Notes: generated from the letters alone by a model not told the origin. A stretch of DNA of 64,000 nt from Bradyrhizobium sp. CCBAU 53351 (GCF_015291745.1 NZ_CP030059.1:5669501-5733500); one strand, 5' to 3'; positions 26,669-36,237 are shown, numbered from the stretch's first letter. Translations and numbers: made by a program.

Positions 26669-28300
26669 CTACTTCTTGTTCGAACCCGAGTCTGTCGAGC
26701 TGCTCGCCGGCGCAGTTTGGTTCGCGCTCGGCTGATTAGCTGTCGACGAGCTTCCGCTCCGCGGCCGCTGATTAGCCTGACCAGTCGTATTCGACTGACC
26801 GGGCGAGCTTTGTCCTGTCGTCAAAGACGGTTGGTTCTGCGCCTGGCCGGGATTCTGGCTCGGTGCCTGCCCGACCGCGTTCTGCTCGTTCGACGGCTGC
26901 GTCTTCTGAGCGTTGCCGGCATTTTGCTGGTTCGACGGTTGACCTGTCTGGGTCTGAGCAGTGGCGGCCTGATTGCCGGTCGGGGTCTGCGTCGCAGCCG
27001 AGCTCTGGGTACCGGCCGACGTGGATTGTGACTGGATGGTTTGGCTGGCCTGCTGGCTCAGCCGGCTGGAGACGCCAAGCGACGATACCGTACGCATATC
27101 GATGTTGCCCGTCACAGCAATTCCATGCTGTCGCTGATAGACGGTGACTGCCTCGCGCGTCTCGGGACCCCAAATGCCGTCGGCTTCGCCATGCAGAATG
27201 CCGCGGTCGATCAACACGCGCTGGATGACGCGGATGTCATCGGGCGGGAGGTCAACGGCGGTTGCGGTGCTGCTGCCGCTGCTCGCGCCTCCACCATGGC
27301 TGGCACCGCCGGCGAAGCGGGCATTAGGACCGACCGGCACCACATCGACGATACGACGATCACGGTCAACAATCACGACCTCGTCCTCCACGACGAAGAA
27401 GCTATCGTCGCGATATGCGGGGAAAACATCGATCAGCGCCGGATAGGTCGAGACCGAGGCGATCGTCACGCTGGACGGAACTGCGATGCCGGTGCGAACT
27501 TGGAAATTGATCGAGTTCGCATTGACGCGCGGAGCCTTGCTGGTCTGCAGGACCGAGTGTTGCAGCGTCGTGCGCTGCTCCGCCGTCACCTGCTTGCCAC
27601 TCTGGGTCTGAGTGCTCGCGGTGGCCCGTTGGGCCTGACCCTGCGCGTCGCTGCCGCCCTGTGCCGCGTTCTGGCTGCCCGAGCTCGAATTCTGCTCCTG
27701 TGCAGTTTGGCCGGATCCGCTCTGCTGGTTGTTTGTCTTGTTATCAGCCTTAGCGTCACTCTTGCCCTTCTCCTGCGTACGGTCGTCCGCCCGCTGCTGA
27801 CTGTCACGATCGGACTTGGTCTGACCGGCTGCTTGATCCTTCTCCTTTTGGCCGTGCGCCTGGGCACGGTCCTTACTCCTATCCCGCTCCTCCTTGCTGT
27901 CTTCATGCTCCTTGCTCAAGTCCCCTGAGTGGCGCGTATTGTCGCGGTCCGCCGTCTGCCCTTTGCTGCTCTCCCGCGAGCCTTCGGCGTGGCCCTGCTC
28001 ATGCGAGCCGGACTGCTGGCTCAGCGCCCGACTGGCCTCGCTGCTTCCTTTGGAGGGGGCTTCGGCCCGCCCAGTCTCGCGAGATTCTGATCCTCGGCCT
28101 TGTGTCATTCCTTCATGGTGGGAAACGCCCTCCCGGCCGGAAGCGCCGCTGCCCGTCCCACCGGAATGGCCATCCGACATTCCATTTTCAACCGTTCCGC
28201 TCCCCGCCCCACCTCCGCTCACCCCCTGCGCAGAGGCAAGGCCTATGCTGGCGAGCACTATCGCTGTCGTGACCAAAAACCTGCTCTTCATACCTTTCAT
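26669..28300 (-). CDS. DUF1236 protein with peptidoglycan-binding domain and long low-complexity arms
   Basis: 543 residues from the ATG at 28300, preceded by GAGAGGAGG. Signal peptide MKGMKSRFLVTTAIVLASIGLASAQ. Residues about 25-260 are low-complexity Gly/Ser/Glu/Lys/Gln. DUF1236 follows (GIAVPSSVTIASVSTYPALIDVFPAYRDDSFFVVEDEVVIVDRDRRIVDVV), then a PG_binding_1 domain (DDIRVIQRVLIDRGILHGEADGIWGPETREAVTVYQRQHGI), then a Gln/Asn/Ser/Thr-rich tail of about 130 residues. Probably periplasmic and cell-wall bound. The very hydrophilic arms resemble desiccation-type disordered proteins. A GGAAC-N16-GGTT sequence upstream hints at general-stress control. Confidence 0.88.
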   Translation of the reverse strand: MKGMKSRFLVTTAIVLASIGLASAQGVSGGGAGSGTVENGMSDGHSGGTGSGASGREGVSHHEGMTQGRGSESRETGRAEAPSKGSSEASRALSQQSGSHEQGHAEGSRESSKGQTADRDNTRHSGDLSKEHEDSKEERDRSKDRAQAHGQKEKDQAAGQTKSDRDSQQRADDRTQEKGKSDAKADNKTNNQQSGSGQTAQEQNSSSGSQNAAQGGSDAQGQAQRATASTQTQSGKQVTAEQRTTLQHSVLQTSKAPRVNANSINFQVRTGIAVPSSVTIASVSTYPALIDVFPAYRDDSFFVVEDEVVIVDRDRRIVDVVPVGPNARFAGGASHGGGASSGSSTATAVDLPPDDIRVIQRVLIDRGILHGEADGIWGPETREAVTVYQRQHGIAVTGNIDMRTVSSLGVSSRLSQQASQTIQSQSTSAGTQSSAATQTPTGNQAATAQTQTGQPSNQQNAGNAQKTQPSNEQNAVGQAPSQNPGQAQNQPSLTTGQSSPGQSNTTGQANQRPRSGSSSTANQPSANQTAPASSSTDSGSNKK

Positions 28301-28393
28301 AGTGCAAATCCTCCTCTCGGTTGTTCGCTCGTTCCAATTGGATGAGGCGGACATATCGATGCCGCTCTGCAATGCCGATGTCCGCCGCTGAGC

Positions 28394-28418
28394 AACCGGC
28401 CGAGGAGGGGATCGTTCC
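28394..28418 (-). promoter_or_regulatory. candidate EcfG-like promoter of the DUF1236 gene
   Basis: On the minus strand GGAAC (28418-28414), 16 bases, then GGTT (28397-28394). The consensus for alphaproteobacterial EcfG is GGAAC-N16/17-CGTT, so one base of the -10 differs. It lies 94 bases upstream of the ATG. Confidence 0.35.
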
Positions 28419-28602
28419 TGGTAGTTAGGACCTTGGTTAGCTTCCCGAGAATCCGCCGAACTTGATCGTGGAGCACTTCGCTCCACACAAGAGAGCGCAT
28501 ACCAAACAATGGCAACACGATTGTCAGGTACGAAAACAGCAGAAGACTCCCGGCCACCGCGCGGCAAGCGATCGGCGGCCTATCCGGCGAGCAAACTCGA
28601 GA

Positions 28603-28764
28603 TCAAAGCCGCCTCGGCCAAGACCGAGAAACTACAGGATGACCGGCGGATAAAGGACCACCGCTGCTTCGAAACTTCGGCTGTCCACCCGCGCGGTTTG
28701 CGCGTCCGATCAGGATCAAGACGGCTGCAGCTGCGATCGTGACAATTCCGATCACGACCTTCAT
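28603..28764 (-). CDS. small single-pass membrane protein
   Basis: 53 residues: MKVVIGIVTIAAAAVLILIGRANRAGGQPKFRSSGGPLSAGHPVV..., with one hydrophobic helix (residues 2-20) and a basic tail. GGGAAGGG/GAAGACGAG precedes the ATG. Too short for many gene finders. No family recognised; similar single-helix peptides are common in rhizobial stress loci. Confidence 0.4.
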   Translation of the reverse strand: MKVVIGIVTIAAAAVLILIGRANRAGGQPKFRSSGGPLSAGHPVVSRSWPRRL

Positions 28765-29063
28765 GCTCGTCTTCCCTTCCCCGCCCCGTCGCCAAGTGCT
28801 TGCGAACCAGTAACGTGCACGCTGGCTGCTTGTCGTAAAAAGAAGATCGGTGCGCTATAGTACCGTGTTTCTTCGAAAGATTGAGTTCAGGGAATAGGTC
28901 AGATCAGTTCAGAGCCCAGTCGGGTCTTGGCAGCCAGACCAAGAACACGCTCGCGGGTTCTCGTTCCTATTGCTCACGATACAACGTCATCAACTGCTGG
29001 CTCCGAACAGCGGTTCCTCACGACCAATCGGGCTAATTCGGTCGCAGCGCGGCCGCTGTAGTT

Positions 29064-30293
29064 CTAAATGCTGTTAGTTGGATCTCTGTGTTGGGCGCGC
29101 ATCTGGTGCTCGGGCCAGCGATAGCTGGGGAGTTCCAGCTTGTCGGCAATGTCTCTTCCGATTGCCAATCTTGCCAACCCGGGTACGGAGAAACTCCGGA
29201 CCACGAGGTTGCGAAAGATCATCCCCCAGGGCGTTCGCGGCGCCAGCGCTCCGGCAAAGCGTTGGGCGCTACGCTGCTTTCGTTCGATATAGCCCCGCAT
29301 CAGGGTCTCGTAATGAGCAAACGCCTCGGTATATCGGTCACGGGCGGCAGCGAGTTCGCCGGCCAACACATAGGCTGAAATCATCGCCAACGCCGACCCC
29401 TGGCCTGCCAGCAGCGATACGCAGAAGGCTGCATCACCGATGAGAGCCACCCGCCCTCGTGACCAATTCGGCATCCGTATCTGACTGACGGCGTCGAAGT
29501 AGAGCTCGCCGGCGCGCTCGAGTTCGGCAAGCATCCGATCGCACTCCCAGCCATCTTCGCCATAGATTCTTCCCAGGATCATCTTCTGCGCCTCTGGCGC
29601 TTCCGGCAACGTGGTGCGATCGGCGGCGAACACGAGGAGAAACAGGGTTCGATCGTCGCGCAGCGTAAAGCGACCGATCATCCGTCCCGGTTGGCCGTGA
29701 ATCAAATAGACGTCTTCGTCGCGCGGTCGATAACCGCGAGTCTCAAAGGCCGCCACCACATAGCCCAAATAGCGCTCGAACTTCCTCTCTGGTCCAAAGA
29801 CGAGCTTGCGCACTGCCGAATGCAGTCCGTCGGCGCCAATGAGAAGATCGAACCTGCGCTTGCCACCATGCTTCAGCTGGACCTCGACGCAATCGAGCTT
29901 CTCTTCAACGAGCGTGATCTCGTCTCCAAAAATGGCTTCAACGTCGCCGTCGATCCGCTCATACAGCAGATGCGAGAGGCGACTGCGCTGAAGGGTGATG
30001 TATCGTCCGCCTGTCAATTCGGCGAAGACGGCGGCACGGAAGCCCGCCAGCCGATGGCCGGCTTCATCCACGATCCTCAACTCTTGGACGTGGTAGCCGT
30101 CGCGATTGATTTCCGCAAGTAATCCCATCCGCTCGGCAATGGTGAAGCCCAGCCCCCAGAAGTCGATGACATAGCCCCCGCTGCGCAGAGCAGGTGCCCG
30201 CTCAAGGAGTGTTGGTTCAAAGCCCGCCTCCCTCAGCCAATAGGCAAGGGTCGGCCCTGCGACCCCAACGCCTGAGATTAGAACACGCCTCAT
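29064..30293 (-). CDS. FAD-dependent monooxygenase (PHBH/TetX-like)
   Basis: 409 residues; AAGGAG precedes the ATG. The FAD fold starts MRRVLISGVGVAGPTLAYWLREAGFEPTLLERAP (GxGxxGxxxA...E). The second motif is DLLIGADGLHSAVRKLVFG (DG motif) and the third RGRVALIGDAAFCVSLLAGQGSALAM (GD motif). These define class A flavoprotein hydroxylases; the closest layout is the TetX/PHBH-like group. The substrate is an aromatic or polyketide-like compound, not determinable here. It stands alone between intergenic stretches and its frame is intact. Confidence 0.9.
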   Translation of the reverse strand: MRRVLISGVGVAGPTLAYWLREAGFEPTLLERAPALRSGGYVIDFWGLGFTIAERMGLLAEINRDGYHVQELRIVDEAGHRLAGFRAAVFAELTGGRYITLQRSRLSHLLYERIDGDVEAIFGDEITLVEEKLDCVEVQLKHGGKRRFDLLIGADGLHSAVRKLVFGPERKFERYLGYVVAAFETRGYRPRDEDVYLIHGQPGRMIGRFTLRDDRTLFLLVFAADRTTLPEAPEAQKMILGRIYGEDGWECDRMLAELERAGELYFDAVSQIRMPNWSRGRVALIGDAAFCVSLLAGQGSALAMISAYVLAGELAAARDRYTEAFAHYETLMRGYIERKQRSAQRFAGALAPRTPWGMIFRNLVVRSFSVPGLARLAIGRDIADKLELPSYRWPEHQMRAQHRDPTNSI

Positions 30294-30548
30294 GCGTTCT
30301 CCTTATGACCCAATCAGCCATTTCAACGCTCAGTTGGGCCCCCGGCCGGGCCTGGGGCTCCAAGTTTTGCGTCACGGCAAGAACAAGTGAGGGAGCCACG
30401 GAGTAGTATGATGAAGCCTAGCGACGCCCAGACCGGTAGCCAGCTCAGTCTGAGGGTGGCGCCGGCTTTCCTGGATATTTCGACTACTCGCCTGTGCACC
30501 AAGAGAGAAGTCGAGTTTGGACCGTGACCAATGCGGTGAAGGAGAGCA

Positions 30549-31589
30549 ATGCAAGGCAAATTGACAGCTCACGTCCGACATATTGAGCGCACCCTCCGAG
30601 TAAGCGCGATCGGCCTCTTTCTCGCCGCGTCAATCTGGTTGCTCCGTGACATTCTCTTGCTCATGTTCAGCGCCGTAGTCATTGCTTGCGTTTTGCGCGG
30701 AGCAAGCAACGCGGTGCAGCGCGCATTTCGTCTGGATCATTACACTTCTCTGCTTTGCGTCATTATCATCACTTGTCTCTTTCTCAGTGCACTGCTCTGG
30801 TGGCGCGGTAGCGTTATATTCGCTCAAGCCGACGAAATCGGCCAGCAACTGAGAACCCAGTTGGAGAGAGTATGGAGGGAGCTAGAAGATAGCTCATGGG
30901 GCTCGGTCTTTGCTCAACAGCTACAAATAGCTGGAAAGTCTCTGCGAGCCGGCCTGACTGGCTACGTCCCGGGTGTCATCGGCTCGGTTCTAGGTATTGG
31001 CGGCACTCTTGTCGTTGTGGGGGCGACGGCAATATTCCTGGCTGCATCGCCGCAATTGTACCTTGAAGGCGCGTTGCGTCTGCTTCCTGTCACTTGGCGG
31101 CCTCGCGGCCGGGAAGTTGCTCGGGAGCTTGGTTCTACGCTCAGGCTTTGGTTTCTCGGGCAATTAATCGACATGGCGATCGTGGGACTTCTTCTTGGCT
31201 TGGGTCTTTTCCTTATCGGCTCGCCACTGGCGCTTTCATTGGCTCTGCTCGCTGGGTTGCTGAACTTCGTGCCTTACATCGGAGCGCTCGCTGGCGCCGT
31301 ACCGGCGATCCTCGTCGCTCTGGCTCGGTCTCCTACCTTAGCGGCATGGGTCGCTCTATTGTTCTTGTCGATCCAGCTCATCGAGGGAAATGTCATCGCA
31401 CCTTGGATTCAGAAGAGGACGATCTCTCTTCCGCCGGTACTCACGATACTTTCCCAGACGGTTCTGGGGACGCTTTTTGGTCTGATCGGATTGATCGTGG
31501 CCACGCCTTTGATGGCCGTTTTGCTTGTTGCCGTCCGCATGATCTATGTCGAGGCCTTCTTGGAGCGTGAGAGTAAGCAGGTCACCTGA
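30549..31589 (+). CDS. AI-2E-family transporter (PerM/YdiK-like permease)
   Basis: 346 residues; AAGGAG seven bases before the ATG. About eight membrane segments: two near residues 15-50, one near 65-85, a long extracytoplasmic-type helical stretch (QADEIGQQLRTQLERVWRELE), then segments near 140-165, 205-230, 235-260, 265-300 and 310-335. Family motifs include LGLGLFLIGSPLALSLALLAGLLNFVPYIGALAGAVPAILVAL and GNVIAPWIQKRTISLPPVLTIL (the P-x-I-x-G core). Members export AI-2 or act as Na+(Li+)/H+ antiporters; the substrate here is unknown. Confidence 0.9.
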   Translation: MQGKLTAHVRHIERTLRVSAIGLFLAASIWLLRDILLLMFSAVVIACVLRGASNAVQRAFRLDHYTSLLCVIIITCLFLSALLWWRGSVIFAQADEIGQQLRTQLERVWRELEDSSWGSVFAQQLQIAGKSLRAGLTGYVPGVIGSVLGIGGTLVVVGATAIFLAASPQLYLEGALRLLPVTWRPRGREVARELGSTLRLWFLGQLIDMAIVGLLLGLGLFLIGSPLALSLALLAGLLNFVPYIGALAGAVPAILVALARSPTLAAWVALLFLSIQLIEGNVIAPWIQKRTISLPPVLTILSQTVLGTLFGLIGLIVATPLMAVLLVAVRMIYVEAFLERESKQVT

Positions 31590-31758
31590 TCAAGAACACC
31601 TTCAAACCGTGCGAGCGGTATTGTAGTTGGTACGGTGTCGTACACTCCCCAATCTGCCATGGGCGATCGGCGCGACATAGTGTCCGCGGCCCTTGACTCT
31701 AGAAACCAAGATCGAAGGCTGAAGTTGAGACCGCACTCTGAAATCACAGGAGCCACAG

Positions 31759-32275
31759 ATGCGGAGACTCACACTCGCCCTTTCTCTCACCGGTTTTGAT
31801 CGCGATCTCTCCACTCTGCGGTACGCAGGCCGCACCATTGACAGCGCTCTCGGCAGCGGCACGCTCGCCGGAGCACACGTCGGCGGTGCAGGACAATGTC
31901 TCGCAGGTGCGCTGGCGTGGCGGCTGGGGGATCGGCGCGGGATTACTTGCTGGAGCGGTAATCAGCTCCGCCATTGCTGGCCCCTACTATTATGAGCCGC
32001 CGTACTACGGCTACAGGTATGCGTACCACCCATACGGATATGGCGGATACTATCCAGCATACACCTATACGCCTTACTGGGGCGGATACGGCTGGGGCCT
32101 GCGACCATACGCCTGGGGACCGCGCCCTTGGCGTTATAGCTACGGCTGGTCCGCTCCGAGGCCGTGGGGATATACGGTCCGGCGCGTACACCCATGGCGT
32201 CACAGCTACGGCTGGGCTCCAAGATTTCATCGCCATCATCATCACGGTGTAATCCGCGCGCATCATCGGTGGTAA
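31759..32275 (+). pseudogene. secreted Gly/Tyr-rich surface protein with frameshifted signal peptide
   Basis: AGGAG precedes an ATG at 31759: MRRLTLALSLTG..., but the frame then leaves the protein. Removing one G near 31791 restores SLTVLIAISPLCGTQAAPLTALSAAARS and the long downstream frame: VRWRGGWGIGAGLLAGAVISSAIAGPYYYEPPYYGYRYAYHPYGYGGYYPAYTYTPYWGGYGWG and a His-rich end (RFHRHHHHGVIRAHHRW). Gly/Tyr/Trp-rich proteins of this type are common, secreted and of unknown function in Bradyrhizobium. A TTG near 31796 could be an alternative start but has no ribosome binding site. Confidence 0.6.
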
Positions 32276-32941
32276 CTCGCCGATCTCGCGACAAGGTGCC
32301 CGGCGCTCAACGCCAGCGGACGTGCGTCGGGCCGGCCGCGCTTCCGTAATGTTGTCAATGCCCTCACCGACTCGCGCCAGCAGTGTTGGAGAACGCTAGG
32401 GCGGCCCCAAAAGTCGGACGACAAACTGGCACTCCCGTAACTTTTCGGATCGCCTTGGACAGATTCATGTAGCATCGTGTTGACTACCATCCCCGGCAAT
32501 GCGCCCGCTCCAACGGCGTTCTTCGCTACACCGCCTGGCGATGCTCCAGCAAGAAACGCCGCTCCCCTCATCGACGCCACGCCCGAAAGCCCGCAATGGC
32601 GCTCCACAATCCGAAAATATGCGGCTGATCTTCGACCTCACGCATACCGAGCGCACTCCGCAGCCCTTCGGGAACGTTCGAAAGAAAATAGCAGCGAGCA
32701 TGGCAGTGCTGAGCAGCCCAAGGCCGTGTATCCGCTGCACCTTCCATCAGCGATGAGCACCTGGCACACCCCCGCCTAAAAGGACCGTATGAAAGCTAGT
32801 GCCATCGAAAAAGGCCCTGATTTTTCGGAGCCCCAATGTAATCGCGAGAATATGCTGCGGCAGACCACAAGAAAGCGGTTGGCGAACTTTCGGCGAAGAG
32901 TTCGGTTGCGCTCCGTAACACGTGCGCGGAGTTCACCAATC
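32276..32941. other. 666 bases with no supported gene
   Basis: Open frames exist on both strands around 32465-32780, overlapping each other, with no family resemblance and no ribosome binding sites. I see no repeats, RNA or promoter I can defend. Confidence 0.35.
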
Positions 32942-33661
32942 CTACATTCGCTCCTTGACGCCGGCTTCTATCAGGTACCAATTCACAGGATAACTCGTGA
33001 GAAATCCCGCGATCATCGCGATCTGCATCATGAACCAGAACTCTCGCATTGACGGCTCCAGCCTTACACTGAAGACATTCCTGAAGATCATGAACTGCGC
33101 AATCGCCATGAAGCCGTACATGCCGACTTGCCAAGCGGTCAGGGACAACGTGTCTGCCTTCACTGCTTGAGCAATCCCCGCCATCGGCGACAAGTCGCGC
33201 ATTGGTTTGATGGTGAAATATTGGAAGGCGACGCCTAGCAAGAAAGCGAAGAGATAGTCTACGATCCAGACCGCTAGCATTTTTTCTGAGAACAGGGTTT
33301 TCCAACCAGCCAAAATCGCGATGACTGGAAACGCGAGCGCGAGACTTTCAGCGATAATGTCGCCCAGAGCACATCCGGCTCCACAGTGCATGGCACCTTT
33401 CGCGACCATGACTGGAAACGGGGTCGCCTTTTTTCCGTTTGATGGGCTGCCCCTGGTCGCATCGCGTGCCGCGAGGCGCCCAAACCTGTAGTACAGCCAC
33501 AAGGTCAGTACGGTACCGAACAGACCGTTGACCGGCCAGACAAGATTCATGATCCACATCCGCTGCGGATGGCGCATTGTGTCGATCGCGATGAAAATCG
33601 TGCATGCAAATCCGAGGACCAAACAACCGAGCGCGAGAGCGTGGAGCCAGTGCGGGACCAT
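32942..33661 (-). CDS. DUF4396 membrane protein
   Basis: 239 residues from the ATG at 33661 (AGGGAGA upstream); an in-frame ATG at 33736 adds a soluble extension. Membrane segments near residues 6-28 (LHALALGCLVLGFACTIFIAI), 40-58, 100-120 (DIIAESLALAFPVIAILAGW), 130-148 and 175-235. Family features include HPQRMWIMNLVWPVNGLFG, CGAGCALGDIIAES and VKADTLSLTAWQVGMYGFMAI. The Cys/Asp-rich CGAGC..GD motif recalls metal-handling membrane proteins. Function unproven. A broken partial copy lies at 25980-26200. Confidence 0.85.
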   Translation of the reverse strand: MVPHWLHALALGCLVLGFACTIFIAIDTMRHPQRMWIMNLVWPVNGLFGTVLTLWLYYRFGRLAARDATRGSPSNGKKATPFPVMVAKGAMHCGAGCALGDIIAESLALAFPVIAILAGWKTLFSEKMLAVWIVDYLFAFLLGVAFQYFTIKPMRDLSPMAGIAQAVKADTLSLTAWQVGMYGFMAIAQFMIFRNVFSVRLEPSMREFWFMMQIAMIAGFLTSYPVNWYLIEAGVKERM

Positions 33662-33875
33662 AACGACATCTCCCTTTGGAGAAGCAAACGACCTCCATTT
33701 CAATTCGTTCAATGCAACTGGGCGCCGCAGCAGCATCTCCGCGAACAGTAGGGGAGCATCCGCCTCGGCGGCCGCCCAGAATCAGCTGGCTTTCGCGACA
33801 TGCGGGTCGGACTGCCGGGCGGCCTAGCGATCTTGCGTCATCAAAATGCAGGGGTCATCCAAAGGAGTGTAACAG

Positions 33876-35096
33876 ATGATTACTACCGCCAAGCGCTTCA
33901 GCGCACTTGTTGCGCTCATTTCCCTCGCCGCCTCGATGGGATTCGCCGAGGCGGCTGATAAGAACTACGACACGGGCGCGACTGACGCGGAGATTAAAAT
34001 AGGCAACATCATGCCCTAAAGCGGACCAGCCTCTGCCTATGGAATTATCGGGCGTGTCGAAGCTGCCTATTTCCGCAAGGTGAACGACGAGGGTGGCATC
34101 AATGGCAGAAAAATCGACTTTATCTCGTACGACGACTCCTACAGCCCACCAAAGACGGTTGAGCAGGCGCGCAAGCTGGTTGAAAGCGACGGCGTACTGC
34201 TGATCTTCAATTCACTTGGTACGCCGACGAACAGCGCAATCCAACACTACATGAACCAAAATCCGCAACTCTTCGTAGCAACGGGAGCAACAAAATGGGC
34301 AGATCCTGAGCATTTCCCTTGGACCATGGGTTGGCAGCCGAGCTATCAGACTGAGGCCCGCATCTAGGCTCGATACATCATGCAGCAAAAGCCTGGCGCG
34401 AAGATCGCCGTTCTCTATCAGAACGATGACTACGGCAAGGACTACTTGAAGGGGCTAAGCGACGGTTTGGGAAATAAGTCAGGCATGATCATTGCGAAGG
34501 ACAGCTACGAGGTGTCTGAGCCGACGATTTCGTCACATATCGTCAATCTGAAAGCCAGCGGTGCAGATACGCTTTTTGTGATCGCAACACCCAAATTCGC
34601 CGCGCAGTCGATCAAAGAGGTGCGCCAGCTAAAATGGGACCCCTTATTTATTCTGAACAATGTGAGCGCCTCCGTCGGCTCTGTTCTCAAGCCAGCTGGT
34701 CTGGAGAATGCCAAGGGTCTGATTTCGGCGGCCTACATGAAAGACGAGACCGATCCGAAATGGTTGAACCAACCCGACTCGAAGGCATGGGCTGCGTTTC
34801 TCGACAAGTACATGCCAGAAGCTGACAAGACGGACGCCGGAGCGGCGGTTGGATATGCGGTGTCGCGGACGCTCGTTCACGTGCTCAAGGCGTGCGGAGA
34901 CGATCTCACCCGTAAGAACGTCATGAAGCAAGCAGCAAATCTCAAGAGTTTCGATCCCGGCCTGCTTTTGCCCGGAATAACAATCAGCACCAGCGCGTCC
35001 GATTTCGCCCCCCTTCAGCAACTTCAACTCATGAAGTTCAATGGTAAGTCGTGGGAGTTGTTCGGCCCCGTTATGAATGGTAGCACGGGCTCCTAG
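33876..35096 (+). pseudogene. branched-chain amino acid-type ABC substrate-binding protein with two nonsense codons
   Basis: AAAGGAG precedes the ATG at 33876, which opens a signal peptide (ITTAKRFSALVALISLAASMGFAEAA). One reading frame runs to 35096 (406 codons, the family length) but contains TAA at 34017-34019 and TAG at 34365-34367. Both replace Tyr in conserved text: NIMP-stop-SGPASAYG (normally MPYSGPASAYG) and ARI-stop-ARYI. The rest is a good Peripla_BP_6 protein: VNDEGGINGRKIDFISYDDSYSPPKTVEQARKLVE, IAVLYQNDDYGKDYLKGLSDGLG, YEVSEPTISSHIVNLKASGADTLFVIATPKFAAQSI. No permease genes lie beside it. Confidence 0.88.
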
Positions 35097-35356
35097 GCTC
35101 TCTCAAAATGGGCGGCCTCCTGTTGTTCTGCAGGGGGTCGCACCGTTCTGATGAAAGGCGTCTGACAAGTTCGAGACCCGCAGACGGTACATGCAAAGCG
35201 ACACTGAGGCCGGTGGTTGGTAGGAAAGCCGGCTCTTCCATTTGAGACTTCTTTTTTCTCTCTTGGAAGTCGTGGTTGCCGTCAGCTGGCAGGAATGGGC
35301 ATCAAGCCAGCTCCCTTGCCGTGGCGGTTCGTCAGGCCCAACCAGCAATATGGTCT

Positions 35357-36136
35357 TTACTCTTTCAGGCAACGGCCGATCTGCCGATCATACTCGCGCT
35401 GTATCAATCCAGAACACGAACACGCCAGCTGCTCCAGCTGAGCCCGGTCGACCAGAGTTATGGCGGCCCGTGTGTTGCGGATGATCCCAGCCTGTTCGAA
35501 TGTTTCGAGGCACTCACTGACACTGGCACGACGAATCCCGAGCAATTGAGCTAAGACGGCATGCGTGATCGGCAATTCGCTGGAGTCCATCGCGTTTGCC
35601 GCAACGAGAAGCCAGCGGGCAAGTCGCTGCTTCACCGAATGGAGCGAATTGCAGGCCCCCACTTGCGCCGTCTGAAACAAGACAAGGTTGATGTAACGAA
35701 GGATCATGCCGCGAAGAACCACAAGGTCGGTAAGGGCTGCGTGGAAAGCGGCCACGGGAATTCGCAGCGCCGTCCCGCCCACCTGAACGACGCGGCGGTG
35801 CGGCGGCGTGGGATCGCCCGGCGCCAGCACGGAAGGGGCCCCGATCATGCCCTCGGAGCCGACCAACCACGCCTCGACAAAGCGACTGGACTCGACTTTG
35901 GCGGAGACTGACACGAGCCCATTTGCGAGGAAATAGACGTGCTCCATCGGCAACCGCCAATGATGAAGGACCTGACGGGGCTTCAGCTCGATGTCTGTCC
36001 CAATCGAGCGAAGCGCAGTCAGCTCCGAGTTTGGAATGCAACGCAACAGCTTGTTCGATGCAGCCACGGTCGGCCCGAGGCCTTTAAGGGCAATCGACCG
36101 CAGAGGAAGAGGGCTCTTCGCCTGACCATCCAGCAT
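35357..36136 (-). CDS. Crp/Fnr-family transcriptional regulator
   Basis: 259 residues. Cyclic-nucleotide-type beta barrel at residues about 30-140 (IELKPRQVLHHWRLPMEHVYFLANGLVSVSAKV; VGSEGMIGAPSVLAPG), dimer helix (GMILRYINLVLFQTAQVGACNSLHSVKQRLARWLLVA) and C-terminal helix-turn-helix (LPITHAVLAQLLGIRRASVSECLETFEQAGII). No FNR-type N-terminal Cys cluster, so probably not an oxygen-sensing iron-sulfur protein; a CSC motif lies near the C-terminus. Paralogous to the regulator at 63183. It lies 101 bases downstream of the GH15 end, same strand; a GGAAC-N16-CGTA sequence at 36197-36221 could be its own promoter. Confidence 0.88.
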   Translation of the reverse strand: MLDGQAKSPLPLRSIALKGLGPTVAASNKLLRCIPNSELTALRSIGTDIELKPRQVLHHWRLPMEHVYFLANGLVSVSAKVESSRFVEAWLVGSEGMIGAPSVLAPGDPTPPHRRVVQVGGTALRIPVAAFHAALTDLVVLRGMILRYINLVLFQTAQVGACNSLHSVKQRLARWLLVAANAMDSSELPITHAVLAQLLGIRRASVSECLETFEQAGIIRNTRAAITLVDRAQLEQLACSCSGLIQREYDRQIGRCLKE

Positions 36137-36237
36137 TGGTGGTGTTTCTCGGCAATCCCGGGGACCGACTGGAACCGCTCCCGGCTCTGGGGAGACTACG
36201 CGGTCGGACCGCCGCGGTTCCTCTTTAACATGTACGA

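Noticed and set aside
28961..29020. Further GGAAC-like promoter sequences on the minus strand
   Set aside because: Spacing or -10 bases do not fit well and the nearest minus-strand gene is about 200 bases away.
32465..32780. Overlapping open frames of 91 and 100 codons on opposite strands
   Set aside because: Neither has a ribosome binding site or family pattern, and I could not choose between strands.
33876..35096. Stop-codon reassignment or programmed read-through as the explanation for several in-frame stops
   Set aside because: All three stop codons occur as lesions and all three also end intact genes here; lesions cluster in a region full of other damage.
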